Part shown: positions 26,079-33,683 of the stretch, one piece after another
How the letters are laid out: every line of letters starts with the position of its first letter
Numbering within the stretch: the stretch's first letter is position 1
NCBI RefSeq assembly: GCF_039541855.1
Contig: NZ_BAABHA010000007.1
Coordinates: 1 to 64,000 of the forward strand
Origin: Solirubrum koreensis
Lineage (GTDB): Bacteria > Bacteroidota > Bacteroidia > Cytophagales > Hymenobacteraceae
Reading direction: 5' to 3'
DNA length: 64,000 bases
Made by a program: the position numbers and the translations under genes
The notes under the pieces: generated by a model
The model's database searches: none
What the model was told of the DNA's origin: nothing
The model's input: the letters and a program-made list of their open reading frames with translations, nothing else

Positions 26079-26825
26079 TTACATCACCGTGGGGAAACGG
26101 TTGACGTTTTTGTAGTAGATGTACACCGAATCTTCTTGTCCGATGGCCGTGGCCCACTGCTGGCAGTACGGCGCCATCCAAATGGAGTCGCCCTTTTTCA
26201 CTGGGTACCAGTGCTGATCGAGCATGTAAATGGCTTTGCCCTCTAGGTACATCAGACCGTGCTCCATGATGTGCGTTTCCACCATGGGCAGGTTCCCACC
26301 GGTGCTGTAGGTGAAGATGTTGACGGCCATATCGAACGCCAACTCGTTTGGCAGCAGCTCCTGAATGCGCAGCGCCGGGTCGTTCATGTACACGGGGGCC
26401 TGCTCAATGTCACGTTTACCGAACAGCACGCCCGGCACCGCGTAGCCTTCCAGCGGCTCGTATGTTTTGTGGAACGTGAGGATCTGGGTACCCTCCCTGG
26501 GTTCGGTGAACAGGTATTCTTTCCCGATGGGCACGTACACGAACTGGCCCGGCGTGAGCGTGCGCGTTTCCCCATCCACGGCGACTTGCGCCTCGCCTTT
26601 CACCACGTAAAAGAAGATTTGCGCGGCCTGCGTCCGGCCTTCCAGGCGGCCTCCATCGCGCAACGTAATGAGTATTTGGGCCAGTCGGGCGCCCATTTGC
26701 TCGTTAATAATAACGTTAACGGTGCAGTTGGTCCAGCCCGGCACGTTGCTGTTGATGTAGCCATCGGGCGAAATAATGGCGTGGTTGCGCTTGACAACGG
26801 ACCGGGTAAGGGCAGATATTTCCAT
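26079..26825 (-). CDS. allE: (S)-ureidoglycine aminohydrolase
   Basis: A 248-residue bicupin that releases ammonia from (S)-ureidoglycine, the product of allantoate amidohydrolase, giving (S)-ureidoglycolate. Two cupin halves are visible: the first with GQFVYVPIGKEYLF, the second with VETHIMEHGLMYLEGKAIY and WMAPYCQQW, which hold the manganese ligands (HxH, E, Q/H). Length and motifs match the AllE/YlbA family. It is 15 bases downstream of allC in the same operon. Confidence 0.93.
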   Translation of the reverse strand: MEISALTRSVVKRNHAIISPDGYINSNVPGWTNCTVNVIINEQMGARLAQILITLRDGGRLEGRTQAAQIFFYVVKGEAQVAVDGETRTLTPGQFVYVPIGKEYLFTEPREGTQILTFHKTYEPLEGYAVPGVLFGKRDIEQAPVYMNDPALRIQELLPNELAFDMAVNIFTYSTGGNLPMVETHIMEHGLMYLEGKAIYMLDQHWYPVKKGDSIWMAPYCQQWATAIGQEDSVYIYYKNVNRFPTVM

Positions 26826-26840
26826 GCGGAGGGGGAGAGT

Positions 26841-28091
26841 TTAGGCGTGGTTGTGGTGGTTGATAAGCTGCGCCAGAAAACGTTCGGACACTTCCAGGGC
26901 GGCGGCAATGTCGGGCTGCTCCGCGTTTTCGAGCGGGTTGTGGCTGATGCCTTTGTAGCACCGCACGAACAGCATGGTGGCGGGAGCCACGGCCGAAATC
27001 GGCACCGCGTCGTGGCCCGCACCGCTGACCAGCTCGACTACCGGGTGCCCTGCACCGGCAATGGCTTGGGCCAGCAATTTATTCATTTCAGCATCGCACG
27101 CAACGGGCGCGGTTTGCTGAATGGGACTCCAGGTAAGGCCCAGGTCGCGGCGACGGGCAATGGCCAGGGCCTGCGCGTGTAAAGCTTCACATCCGGCTTG
27201 CAACTGTGCAGCGTCAGCGCTGCGTACGTCGAGGCTACAGGTAACCTCGCCCGAAATAACGTTGCTCGCGCTGTTGCGCACGTCCAGCTTGCCCACAGTA
27301 GCTACCAGGCGCTCTTTATGCGCCAGGCCGTATTGCTCTACGGCCAGCACAAACTCGGCGGCCCCGGCCAGGGCATCCTGCCGCATGTCCATGGGCACGG
27401 TGCCCGCGTGGCCGGCCATGCCGGTGAACGTGAGGCCCACGCGCTGCTGACCGGCAATGGCCGTAACCAGCGCCACCGGAATTTTCTTTTCCCACAGCAC
27501 CGGCCCTTGCTCAATGTGGGCTTCGAAATAGCCCAGCCATTCATTGGCGGGCAGGGCATCGGAGGCCAGTTCCTGCACGTTGCCGCCCATCACGTCCAGG
27601 GCTTCGGCCAAACTAATGCCGCGGGCATCGGGCTTGGTGAGCAAGCTGAAATCGAAGGAGCCGGCCGCTACTTTGCTGCCGAGGTAAGTCGTGTGAAACC
27701 GCACGCCTTCCTCGTCGCTGAAGGCCATTAGCTCGATGTGAAAGGGCATATCGAGCGGGCGAGCGGCCAGTTGTTCCAGCAAATCCAGTCCCAGCAGCAC
27801 GCCCAGCGGCCCATCGAAGGTGCCCGCGTTTACCACCGTGTCGATGTGCGAACCGATGACGAAGGTTCTGGCGCCGACGCGCTTGCTGAGCAGGCGCCCG
27901 CGTACGTTGCCAATGTTATCGATGCGCGTAACGAGGCCGGCAGCCTCCATCCAGGAACGCACCAGGGCGCTGCCGCGCACAAATGCAGGTGTACCGAAGG
28001 TGCGCGTTACGCCGTAATCGTCTTCGCTAATGGCGGCTAATTCCTGAATGCGTTGCAGCACGCGGGCCGCCCGTTCGGTATAGGTAAGCAT
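26841..28091 (-). CDS. allC: Allantoate amidohydrolase
   Basis: A 416-residue M20-type di-metal hydrolase that splits allantoate to ureidoglycine, carbon dioxide and ammonia. Metal motifs GSHIDTVVNAGTFDG, DEEGVRF, HIEQGPVLW and GAGHDA are all present. It could also be called an N-carbamoyl amino acid hydrolase on sequence alone, but position between allB and allE makes allantoate the likely substrate. It begins 5 bases after the allB stop. Confidence 0.92.
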   Translation of the reverse strand: MLTYTERAARVLQRIQELAAISEDDYGVTRTFGTPAFVRGSALVRSWMEAAGLVTRIDNIGNVRGRLLSKRVGARTFVIGSHIDTVVNAGTFDGPLGVLLGLDLLEQLAARPLDMPFHIELMAFSDEEGVRFHTTYLGSKVAAGSFDFSLLTKPDARGISLAEALDVMGGNVQELASDALPANEWLGYFEAHIEQGPVLWEKKIPVALVTAIAGQQRVGLTFTGMAGHAGTVPMDMRQDALAGAAEFVLAVEQYGLAHKERLVATVGKLDVRNSASNVISGEVTCSLDVRSADAAQLQAGCEALHAQALAIARRRDLGLTWSPIQQTAPVACDAEMNKLLAQAIAGAGHPVVELVSGAGHDAVPISAVAPATMLFVRCYKGISHNPLENAEQPDIAAALEVSERFLAQLINHHNHA

Positions 28092-28096
28092 TCAGG

Positions 28097-29431
28097 TTAT
28101 TGGGTTAGGATTTCGCCTTGGTTGAGGCGGGTAAAGTGCGGGCGCTCATACACCGCAACGCCTTGTAAATAGGTTTGCTCTACCACGCCGCGCAGCTCTT
28201 GGCCCAGATACGGTGACACCTTGTGCTTGTGCTGCACCATGCCGGCCTCCACTGTGAATTGCTTTTCCGCGTCGAACACGAGTAAGTCGGCGTCGTAGCC
28301 TTTGGCAATCTGGCCTTTGCGGTGGCTCATCCCAATGAATTTTGCCGGGTTCGAGCTTAGCCACTTGCTGATATCGAGCAACGAAGCGCCCCGCTTTTCA
28401 GCGGCGGTCCAGAGCACGGGCAGCGCGAACTGCAAGGAGGCAATACCGCCCCAGGCGGTGGTAAAGTCGCCGGTTTCCAGCTGCTTGAGGTCGGGCGGCG
28501 CGGGCGAATGGTCGGTGGCTACAAAATCGATGAGGCCCGATTGCAGCGCCTGCCAGAGCTGCTCGTTGTTGCTCCGTTCCCGAATGGGCGGCGCGCACTT
28601 AAACTGCGTTTGGCCGTCGGCAATGTCCTCGGCGTTAAAGCACAGGTAATGTTGGCCGGTTTCTACCGTCAGCGGTAGTCCTTCGGCTTTGGCCGCGGCA
28701 ATGGGCGCCAGCGAATTAGCCGATGACAAGTGCACGATGTGGGTGCGGCAGCCAGTTTCCCGGCACAGCCGAATCATCAGCGCCACCGCCTCGTCTTCCC
28801 AGGCTTTGGGGCGCGAGGCAAGGTAATTTGGGTACGAGCGTTTGTCGCGTTGCTTCCAGCTGTCATCGTTGTGGCTTAGCTCGCAATGCACTAGCAACGG
28901 CAAGCCGTGGCGGGCCAGCACGGGCATTATCCGGCGCAAATCAGCCTCGGTGGCGTTCGGAAAATCGTCGATACCCGAGTGCGTGAGAAAAGCTTTGAAC
29001 CCGAGTACGCCGGCAGCAATGAGGCCTTCTACCTCGGCGGCATTACCCGGCACAATACCGCCCCAAAAGCCGCAATTGGTGTGCAACTGACCCTGAGTGG
29101 CCGCTAGCTTTTCCTGGAAATTGGTTACCGAAGTAGTTACCGGTGAAGAGTTTAACGGCATGTCCACCAGCGTGGTGAGGCCGCCGGCCAGCGCTGCTTT
29201 CGTAGCGGTGTCAAACCCTTCCCAATCGGTGCGGCCGGGCTCGTTGATGTGCACGTGCGGATCGATGACGCCGGGCATAATGGCGCAATCTTGCACGTCC
29301 TTTATGGGGCAGTCGACTGCGGTATCCAGTGGGACTACGTCGGCAATGCGGCCGGCTTGCAGCAGAACCAGCGCCGGGCGCACACCTTCGGGCGTAACTA
29401 CGCGCTGGCTTTTTAGGGCTTTGTCTAGCAT
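28097..29431 (-). CDS. allB: Allantoinase
   Basis: A 444-residue amidohydrolase that opens the allantoin ring to allantoate. Metal-binding residues are visible in GVIDPHVHINEPGRTDWEG, VHCELS, THIVHLSSANS and the late FVATDHSPAPP. The ATG at 29431 (MLDKALKSQRV) is at the family N-terminus; the frame is open upstream to 29488. First gene of the minus-strand purine operon, divergent from puuD across a 183-base gap that must carry both promoters. Confidence 0.94.
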   Translation of the reverse strand: MLDKALKSQRVVTPEGVRPALVLLQAGRIADVVPLDTAVDCPIKDVQDCAIMPGVIDPHVHINEPGRTDWEGFDTATKAALAGGLTTLVDMPLNSSPVTTSVTNFQEKLAATQGQLHTNCGFWGGIVPGNAAEVEGLIAAGVLGFKAFLTHSGIDDFPNATEADLRRIMPVLARHGLPLLVHCELSHNDDSWKQRDKRSYPNYLASRPKAWEDEAVALMIRLCRETGCRTHIVHLSSANSLAPIAAAKAEGLPLTVETGQHYLCFNAEDIADGQTQFKCAPPIRERSNNEQLWQALQSGLIDFVATDHSPAPPDLKQLETGDFTTAWGGIASLQFALPVLWTAAEKRGASLLDISKWLSSNPAKFIGMSHRKGQIAKGYDADLLVFDAEKQFTVEAGMVQHKHKVSPYLGQELRGVVEQTYLQGVAVYERPHFTRLNQGEILTQ

Positions 29432-29614
29432 TCGGGGAAAGTTTCTTTTTACATTGGTAGCCCCTGTAGGGCCAATCAGCCACGGCACGCCGGGCGCGGA
29501 AGTCAGCTTTGGTCTGGCCGGACCGCGCTGGCGGCACTTGTGCCCTGCTTACGCTACCACAACCACCTCCCCTTTCCCCGAAGGCGCCGCGCCGGCGCCG
29601 TTGCTGCTGCTTGC

Positions 29615-31021
29615 ATGATTCCGTTTCTTACCCTGTCTGTAGTTTTTCTGGTATTTGCCTTGCTGCTGGCGGGCAGCGCATTTTTGCACCGCTTAGCCGC
29701 TGCCGATAAAGCGGGCGGTAAGCTAGGTGAAAATGGCTTAACCATGCAAGGTTTTGGCTACGGCCTTACGCTGCTGGCCATATTGTTTGTGCTGGGCGTG
29801 CTGTACCTGTTCATTCAGGGCACGCCGTGGGAAGGCCACCTAATGGAGTGGCTGAACATTGTGGTGCGCCTGATGCACGTCACTTTCGGCATTGCCTGGA
29901 TTGGTGCCTCATTCTACTTTGTGTTTCTGGAAAACGCACTGAACCGAACCGAAAACGTGCGCGAGGAACTGGCTGGTAACCTCTGGGCCGTGCACGGCGG
30001 CGGTTTTTATTACCTCGAAAAGTACAAGCTGGCGCCCAAGGAAATACCCAAAAGCCTGCACTGGTTTAAGTACGAAGCCTACTTCACCTGGCTCACCGGC
30101 TTCAGCCTGCTGTTTGTGGTATACTACTTTAACGCCGGCGCCATGCTCATCGACCCGCAGGTGCTAGACATTGCCCCGCTGGCCGGCGTGGGTATTGGCG
30201 TGGGTTCGTTTATAGTGGCCTGGCTGCTGTATGACGTCATCTGCAAGACTTCACTGGTGAAGAAAGGCCCGTGGTTTGCCGTTTTCGGGTTTCTGCTGGC
30301 CACGGCGTTTGCGTACTTCTACTGCCAGGTGTTCAGCGCACGGGCGGCCTACATTCACTTTGGGGCTATGCTGGGCACGCTGATGGTGGGCAACGTGTTC
30401 TTCACCATTATTCCGGCCCAAAAGGCCATGGTGAAAGCCGCCACGCTGGGCGAAACACTCGACCCCACGCTTGGCAAAAACGCCCTAACCCGCTCCCTAC
30501 ACAACAACTACTTCACATTGCCGGTGCTGTTTGTGATGGTGAGCAACCACTTCCCCAGCACCTTCGGCCACGCATTTCCGTGGGCCATGCTAGCCGCCAT
30601 TGCGCTGGGTACAGCCGGAATCAAGCACTGGCTAAACCTGCGCGAGAAGCACCAGCCCAGCGGCTTGGTACTACCCATTTCGGCTGGCTTGCTGCTGGTT
30701 GTAGCCTTTGTCTCGGCTCCCAAAAACGACGCCAGCGGCGCTGCCACCTGCACGCCTAACGTGAGCCTAACGCAAGTGCAGGGCATTATTCAGCAACGGT
30801 GTGTGCAGTGCCACTCCTCCTCTCCCACCGACGACGTGTTTAAATCGGCCCCGAACGGCGTGGTGTACGACACGCCCGAGGACATTGTGCGCCTGAAGGA
30901 CAAGATCATGCAGCGCGTGGTGGTAACCAAAACGATGCCCCAGAACAACAAAACCCACATGACCGAAGAGGAACGCAACCTCATCCGGTGCTGGATTGAG
31001 CAAGGCGCTGCTAATCAATGA
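29615..31021 (+). CDS. puuD: Membrane urate hydroxylase with cytochrome c domain
   Basis: A 468-residue membrane enzyme that oxidises urate to 5-hydroxyisourate. Roughly the first 370 residues hold eight or nine membrane segments of the PuuD/DUF989 type (EWLNIVVRLMHVTFGIAWIGASFYF read in parts). The last ~95 residues are a c-type cytochrome with heme motif CVQCH and a likely axial Met in KTMPQNN. Electrons go to the respiratory chain rather than to oxygen giving peroxide, unlike soluble uricase. ATG at 29615 precedes the first membrane helix. Divergent from allB. Confidence 0.93.
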   Translation: MIPFLTLSVVFLVFALLLAGSAFLHRLAAADKAGGKLGENGLTMQGFGYGLTLLAILFVLGVLYLFIQGTPWEGHLMEWLNIVVRLMHVTFGIAWIGASFYFVFLENALNRTENVREELAGNLWAVHGGGFYYLEKYKLAPKEIPKSLHWFKYEAYFTWLTGFSLLFVVYYFNAGAMLIDPQVLDIAPLAGVGIGVGSFIVAWLLYDVICKTSLVKKGPWFAVFGFLLATAFAYFYCQVFSARAAYIHFGAMLGTLMVGNVFFTIIPAQKAMVKAATLGETLDPTLGKNALTRSLHNNYFTLPVLFVMVSNHFPSTFGHAFPWAMLAAIALGTAGIKHWLNLREKHQPSGLVLPISAGLLLVVAFVSAPKNDASGAATCTPNVSLTQVQGIIQQRCVQCHSSSPTDDVFKSAPNGVVYDTPEDIVRLKDKIMQRVVVTKTMPQNNKTHMTEEERNLIRCWIEQGAANQ

Positions 31022-31055
31022 GGAATTATTAATAAGGAGTGAAGAATGGGGAATT

Positions 31056-31155
31056 GTCATCCTGAGCAACGCGAAGGACCTTCTCGCCGCTGAACGACAA
31101 TCGTAATGATGAATCGTTCATCTGGAAGAAGGTCCTTCGCGTTGCTCAGGATGAC
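31056..31155. repeat. Long palindromic repeat with 29-bp perfect arms
   Basis: Bases 31056-31084 are the exact inverse complement of 31127-31155, and an inner TGAACGA/TCGTTCA pair (31091-31097 with 31114-31120) extends the fold. It lies between the convergent ends of puuD and the dioxygenase gene. The arms (GTCATCCTGAGCAACGCGAA...) are of the kind found as dispersed repeats in Bacteroidota. It may also terminate transcription from both sides, though T runs are short. Confidence 0.8.
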
Positions 31156-31172
31156 GGGCTGGTTTTTCGCCG

Positions 31173-32060
31173 TTAGCCCACGGCCAAGGTGCGCATGCTG
31201 ATGCCGCCGTAACCCACTTCCTCAAAGGCGTGCGTAATGGGCTCGTCCTTCTCGGCCAGGGCCAGCGTGTACATCAGCGGCCAGTAATGGTCGGGAGTAG
31301 GTACCGAAAGCGCCCCGCTGGCGCCGGCATTTTGCACGTCGAACAAGCTGCGGAAGTCGCGCTGGTCAATTTTCGTTTTCACCCACTCGTCGAACTCGGT
31401 GGCCCAATCGTGGGGCGTGGCGTCGCCGGCCATGAGTTTGGGCATGCTTTGGCGCAGGTTGTGCACCACGTTGCCCGAGCCTACGATGAGCACACCTCGC
31501 TCGCGCAACTTTTGCAGCTGGGAGGCTAAAGCGAAATGCTGGGCGGCTGTTTTATATAAATCGAGGCTGAGTTGGAACACAGGTACATCGGCGGCCGGAA
31601 ACAGGTGGTGCAATACCGTCCAGGTGCCGTGGTCGAGGCCCCATTCGTCGGAGCCGTGGAGGTCGGGCACCAGCTCCATGGCTTGTTTGGCGTACTCGGG
31701 GGAGCCGGGCGCTGGGTATTGCATGGCAAACAGCTCCTGCGGAAAGCCGCCGAAGTCGTGGATGGTTTCGGGCCGCTCGTTCAGGGTTACGAACGAGCCG
31801 CGCGTAAGCCAGTGCGCCGACACCACCAGAATGGCATTGGGCTTCTGACGCTGACGGATGTCTTCGCCCAGTTTCTTAATCCGACGGGTAAACGCGTTGT
31901 CTTCCAGCGCGTTCATGGGCGAACCGTGCCCAATGAAGAGCACCGGCATTTTCTCGCTACGCTGAAACGACGTGGATACTTTATGAAGGTCTTGCAGGTT
32001 CATGGCTTTGGAGGCAAACGGAAGCAGGGCCAGGGTCTTCAAAAAGGCTTTACGGTCCAT
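31173..32060 (-). CDS. ygiD: Class III extradiol dioxygenase, YgiD/DOPA-dioxygenase family
   Basis: A 295-residue protein of the LigB-type fold. The metal-binding residues are in FIGHGSPMNALE (His), VVSAHWLTRG (His) and GSGNVVHNLR (His). Characterised members cleave catechols such as DOPA. Here an N-terminal extension MDRKAFLKTLALLPFASKAM looks like a signal or Tat-less leader, so the protein may be exported, unusual for the family. Convergent with puuD across the palindromic repeat. Confidence 0.88.
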   Translation of the reverse strand: MDRKAFLKTLALLPFASKAMNLQDLHKVSTSFQRSEKMPVLFIGHGSPMNALEDNAFTRRIKKLGEDIRQRQKPNAILVVSAHWLTRGSFVTLNERPETIHDFGGFPQELFAMQYPAPGSPEYAKQAMELVPDLHGSDEWGLDHGTWTVLHHLFPAADVPVFQLSLDLYKTAAQHFALASQLQKLRERGVLIVGSGNVVHNLRQSMPKLMAGDATPHDWATEFDEWVKTKIDQRDFRSLFDVQNAGASGALSVPTPDHYWPLMYTLALAEKDEPITHAFEEVGYGGISMRTLAVG

Positions 32061-32142
32061 GATAACTTCCTTAGGTACAACACAAAGGTCGGCTTCCCGT
32101 TGTCCCTATGCCTTGATGTATGGTAAGAAATCGGGGGTGAGG

Positions 32143-32742
32143 CTACGAAGAACCGGGGGCCGCCAACTCCCGCCGAATCCGGCTCAACGACTCCGGCGTA
32201 ACGCCCAGATACGCCGCAATCATTTTCTGCGGCAGCCGTAGGGCCAGCGTGGGGTACGTTTGCACAAAGTCCACATACCGCTCTTCCGCCGACGCACTGA
32301 GCGTTAGCACCAGTCGCTTTTGCATGGCATGCATGCTGTTTTGCAGCAGCGCGTAGAAAAATGTGGCAAATTCCGGTGTCAGGGCCCGAAGCTGGTGGTA
32401 AAATGCAGCCTCGAAAAGCAGCACTTCGGCTTCTTCCACTGCATCAATGGCGAACAGCGCCGGTGTGCGATTGAGCAAGCTGTATTGGTCGGAAATCCAC
32501 CACTGCTCGGGTGCAAACTGCAGGATATGCTCTTTGCCTTTGGCATCGACCACGAAGCTGCGCAGGCAGCCCCGCACCACAAAGGAGCCGTAACGGGCCG
32601 TTTCGCCGGCTGGTTGCAGCAACTCGTGGCGCCGAAGCAACCGCGGCTGAAACAGGCCTTCTATGCCCGCGAGCTGGTCGTCGGTCACAGGTAGCCGCTG
32701 CCGGAAATACGTGCGTAAAGCGTCGTAAGCCGATGGGTTCAT
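32143..32742 (-). CDS. Crp/Fnr family transcriptional regulator
   Basis: A 199-residue protein. The N-terminal ~120 residues form a cyclic-nucleotide-binding-type beta-roll (GSFVVRGCLRSFVVDAKGKEHIL, read in parts), and the C-terminal part contains a helix-turn-helix (LPQKMIAAYLGVTPESLSRIRREL). This is the short form common in Bacteroidota that often lacks residues for cAMP. The neighbouring dioxygenase or the divergent acetyltransferase are possible targets, on position only. Confidence 0.88.
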   Translation of the reverse strand: MNPSAYDALRTYFRQRLPVTDDQLAGIEGLFQPRLLRRHELLQPAGETARYGSFVVRGCLRSFVVDAKGKEHILQFAPEQWWISDQYSLLNRTPALFAIDAVEEAEVLLFEAAFYHQLRALTPEFATFFYALLQNSMHAMQKRLVLTLSASAEERYVDFVQTYPTLALRLPQKMIAAYLGVTPESLSRIRRELAAPGSS

Positions 32743-32869
32743 GCAGGCAATATCGGTAGCCGTAGCGAGGGAAACGCAGGTGCTGGGCAGTTCATCGTGG
32801 TAGGGCTACCCGCCAAGCTAAGATCTGCCCGGAGCCTCTAGCTTAGCGTTGCACTTTCACACGCTTGTT

Positions 32870-33529
32870 ATGCCTGCTCCCCAACTACCCACTGGCCCGA
32901 ACCCGAGTACCCTGCACCCGCTGCCGCACCACCCCAAGCTGGTGTTTCTGAAGAACCTGATAACGCGGCCCAACATTGAAGTAGGCGACTACACGTACTA
33001 CGACGACTTCGACGACCCCGCTAACTTCGAGCGGAACGTGCTCTACCACTTCGAGTTTATCGGCGACCGGCTCATCATCGGGAAGTTTTGCGCCATTGCC
33101 TCCGGCGTGAAGTTCATCATGAACGGCGGCAACCACGAAACCGCGCCCTTGTCTACCTTCCCCTTCGCCATTTTCGGTCACGGCTGGGAAAAGCTGATGC
33201 AGGGCGTGGACCTCCGCGAAAAGTACCCCAGCAAAGGCGACACCGTCATCGGCCACGACGTGTGGCTTGGGCACGGCGCTACCATTATGCCGGGCGTGCA
33301 TATCGGCAACGGAGCCGTGGTGGCCACCGGGGCATTGGTCACGCAATCAGTGCCCGATTACGCAGTGGTGGGCGGCAATCCGGCCAAAATCCTGCGCCAC
33401 CGATTCGATGCTGCCACCGTGGAGCGGCTGAACCGCTTGGCTTGGTGGAACTGGGATGCCGCCAAAATCACCCGTAACCTCCACCTAATCAACAGCACCG
33501 ATATCGAGGCTCTGGAACGATGCGAATAA
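32870..33529 (+). CDS. Vat-like hexapeptide-repeat O-acetyltransferase
   Basis: A 219-residue left-handed beta-helix acetyltransferase. It matches the Vat/CatB group closely: VGDYTYYDDFDDPANFERNVLYH (read in parts), FIGDRLIIGKFCAIASGVKFIMNGGNH, with the catalytic His in the last, then GDTVIGHDVWLGHGATIMPGV and VVGGNPAKILRHRF. Vat enzymes acetylate streptogramin A; chromosomal relatives in environmental bacteria have often unknown substrates. ATG at 32870 was chosen at the start of coding character. Divergent from the Crp-family gene. Confidence 0.88.
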   Translation: MPAPQLPTGPNPSTLHPLPHHPKLVFLKNLITRPNIEVGDYTYYDDFDDPANFERNVLYHFEFIGDRLIIGKFCAIASGVKFIMNGGNHETAPLSTFPFAIFGHGWEKLMQGVDLREKYPSKGDTVIGHDVWLGHGATIMPGVHIGNGAVVATGALVTQSVPDYAVVGGNPAKILRHRFDAATVERLNRLAWWNWDAAKITRNLHLINSTDIEALERCE

Positions 33530-33620
33530 CCGCCTCCGGTTTCACTTGAGCTTCGGACATCTTCCAGCCCACACTGGCGCCGTAACTGACAAAAATCATT
33601 GGCTCAAGCCGAGTGTTTTA

Positions 33621-33652
33621 TTTGGACATTTTCTAAACAAGGCTTTCCTTTG
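33621..33652 (+). promoter_or_regulatory. Bacteroidota-type promoter of the TonB receptor gene
   Basis: A -33 TTTG (33621-33624), a 20-base spacer and TTCCTTTG (33645-33652), one mismatch from TAnnTTTG. The start codon is 32 bases downstream. No operator, such as a Fur box, could be identified by eye. Confidence 0.45.
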
Positions 33653-33683
33653 CCTCAGTTTTGAATGATTCTAAATAAGCAAA

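Noticed and set aside
32870..33529. Calling the hexapeptide acetyltransferase a resistance gene
   Set aside because: Motifs support the enzyme family only; the substrate is not shown by the sequence.
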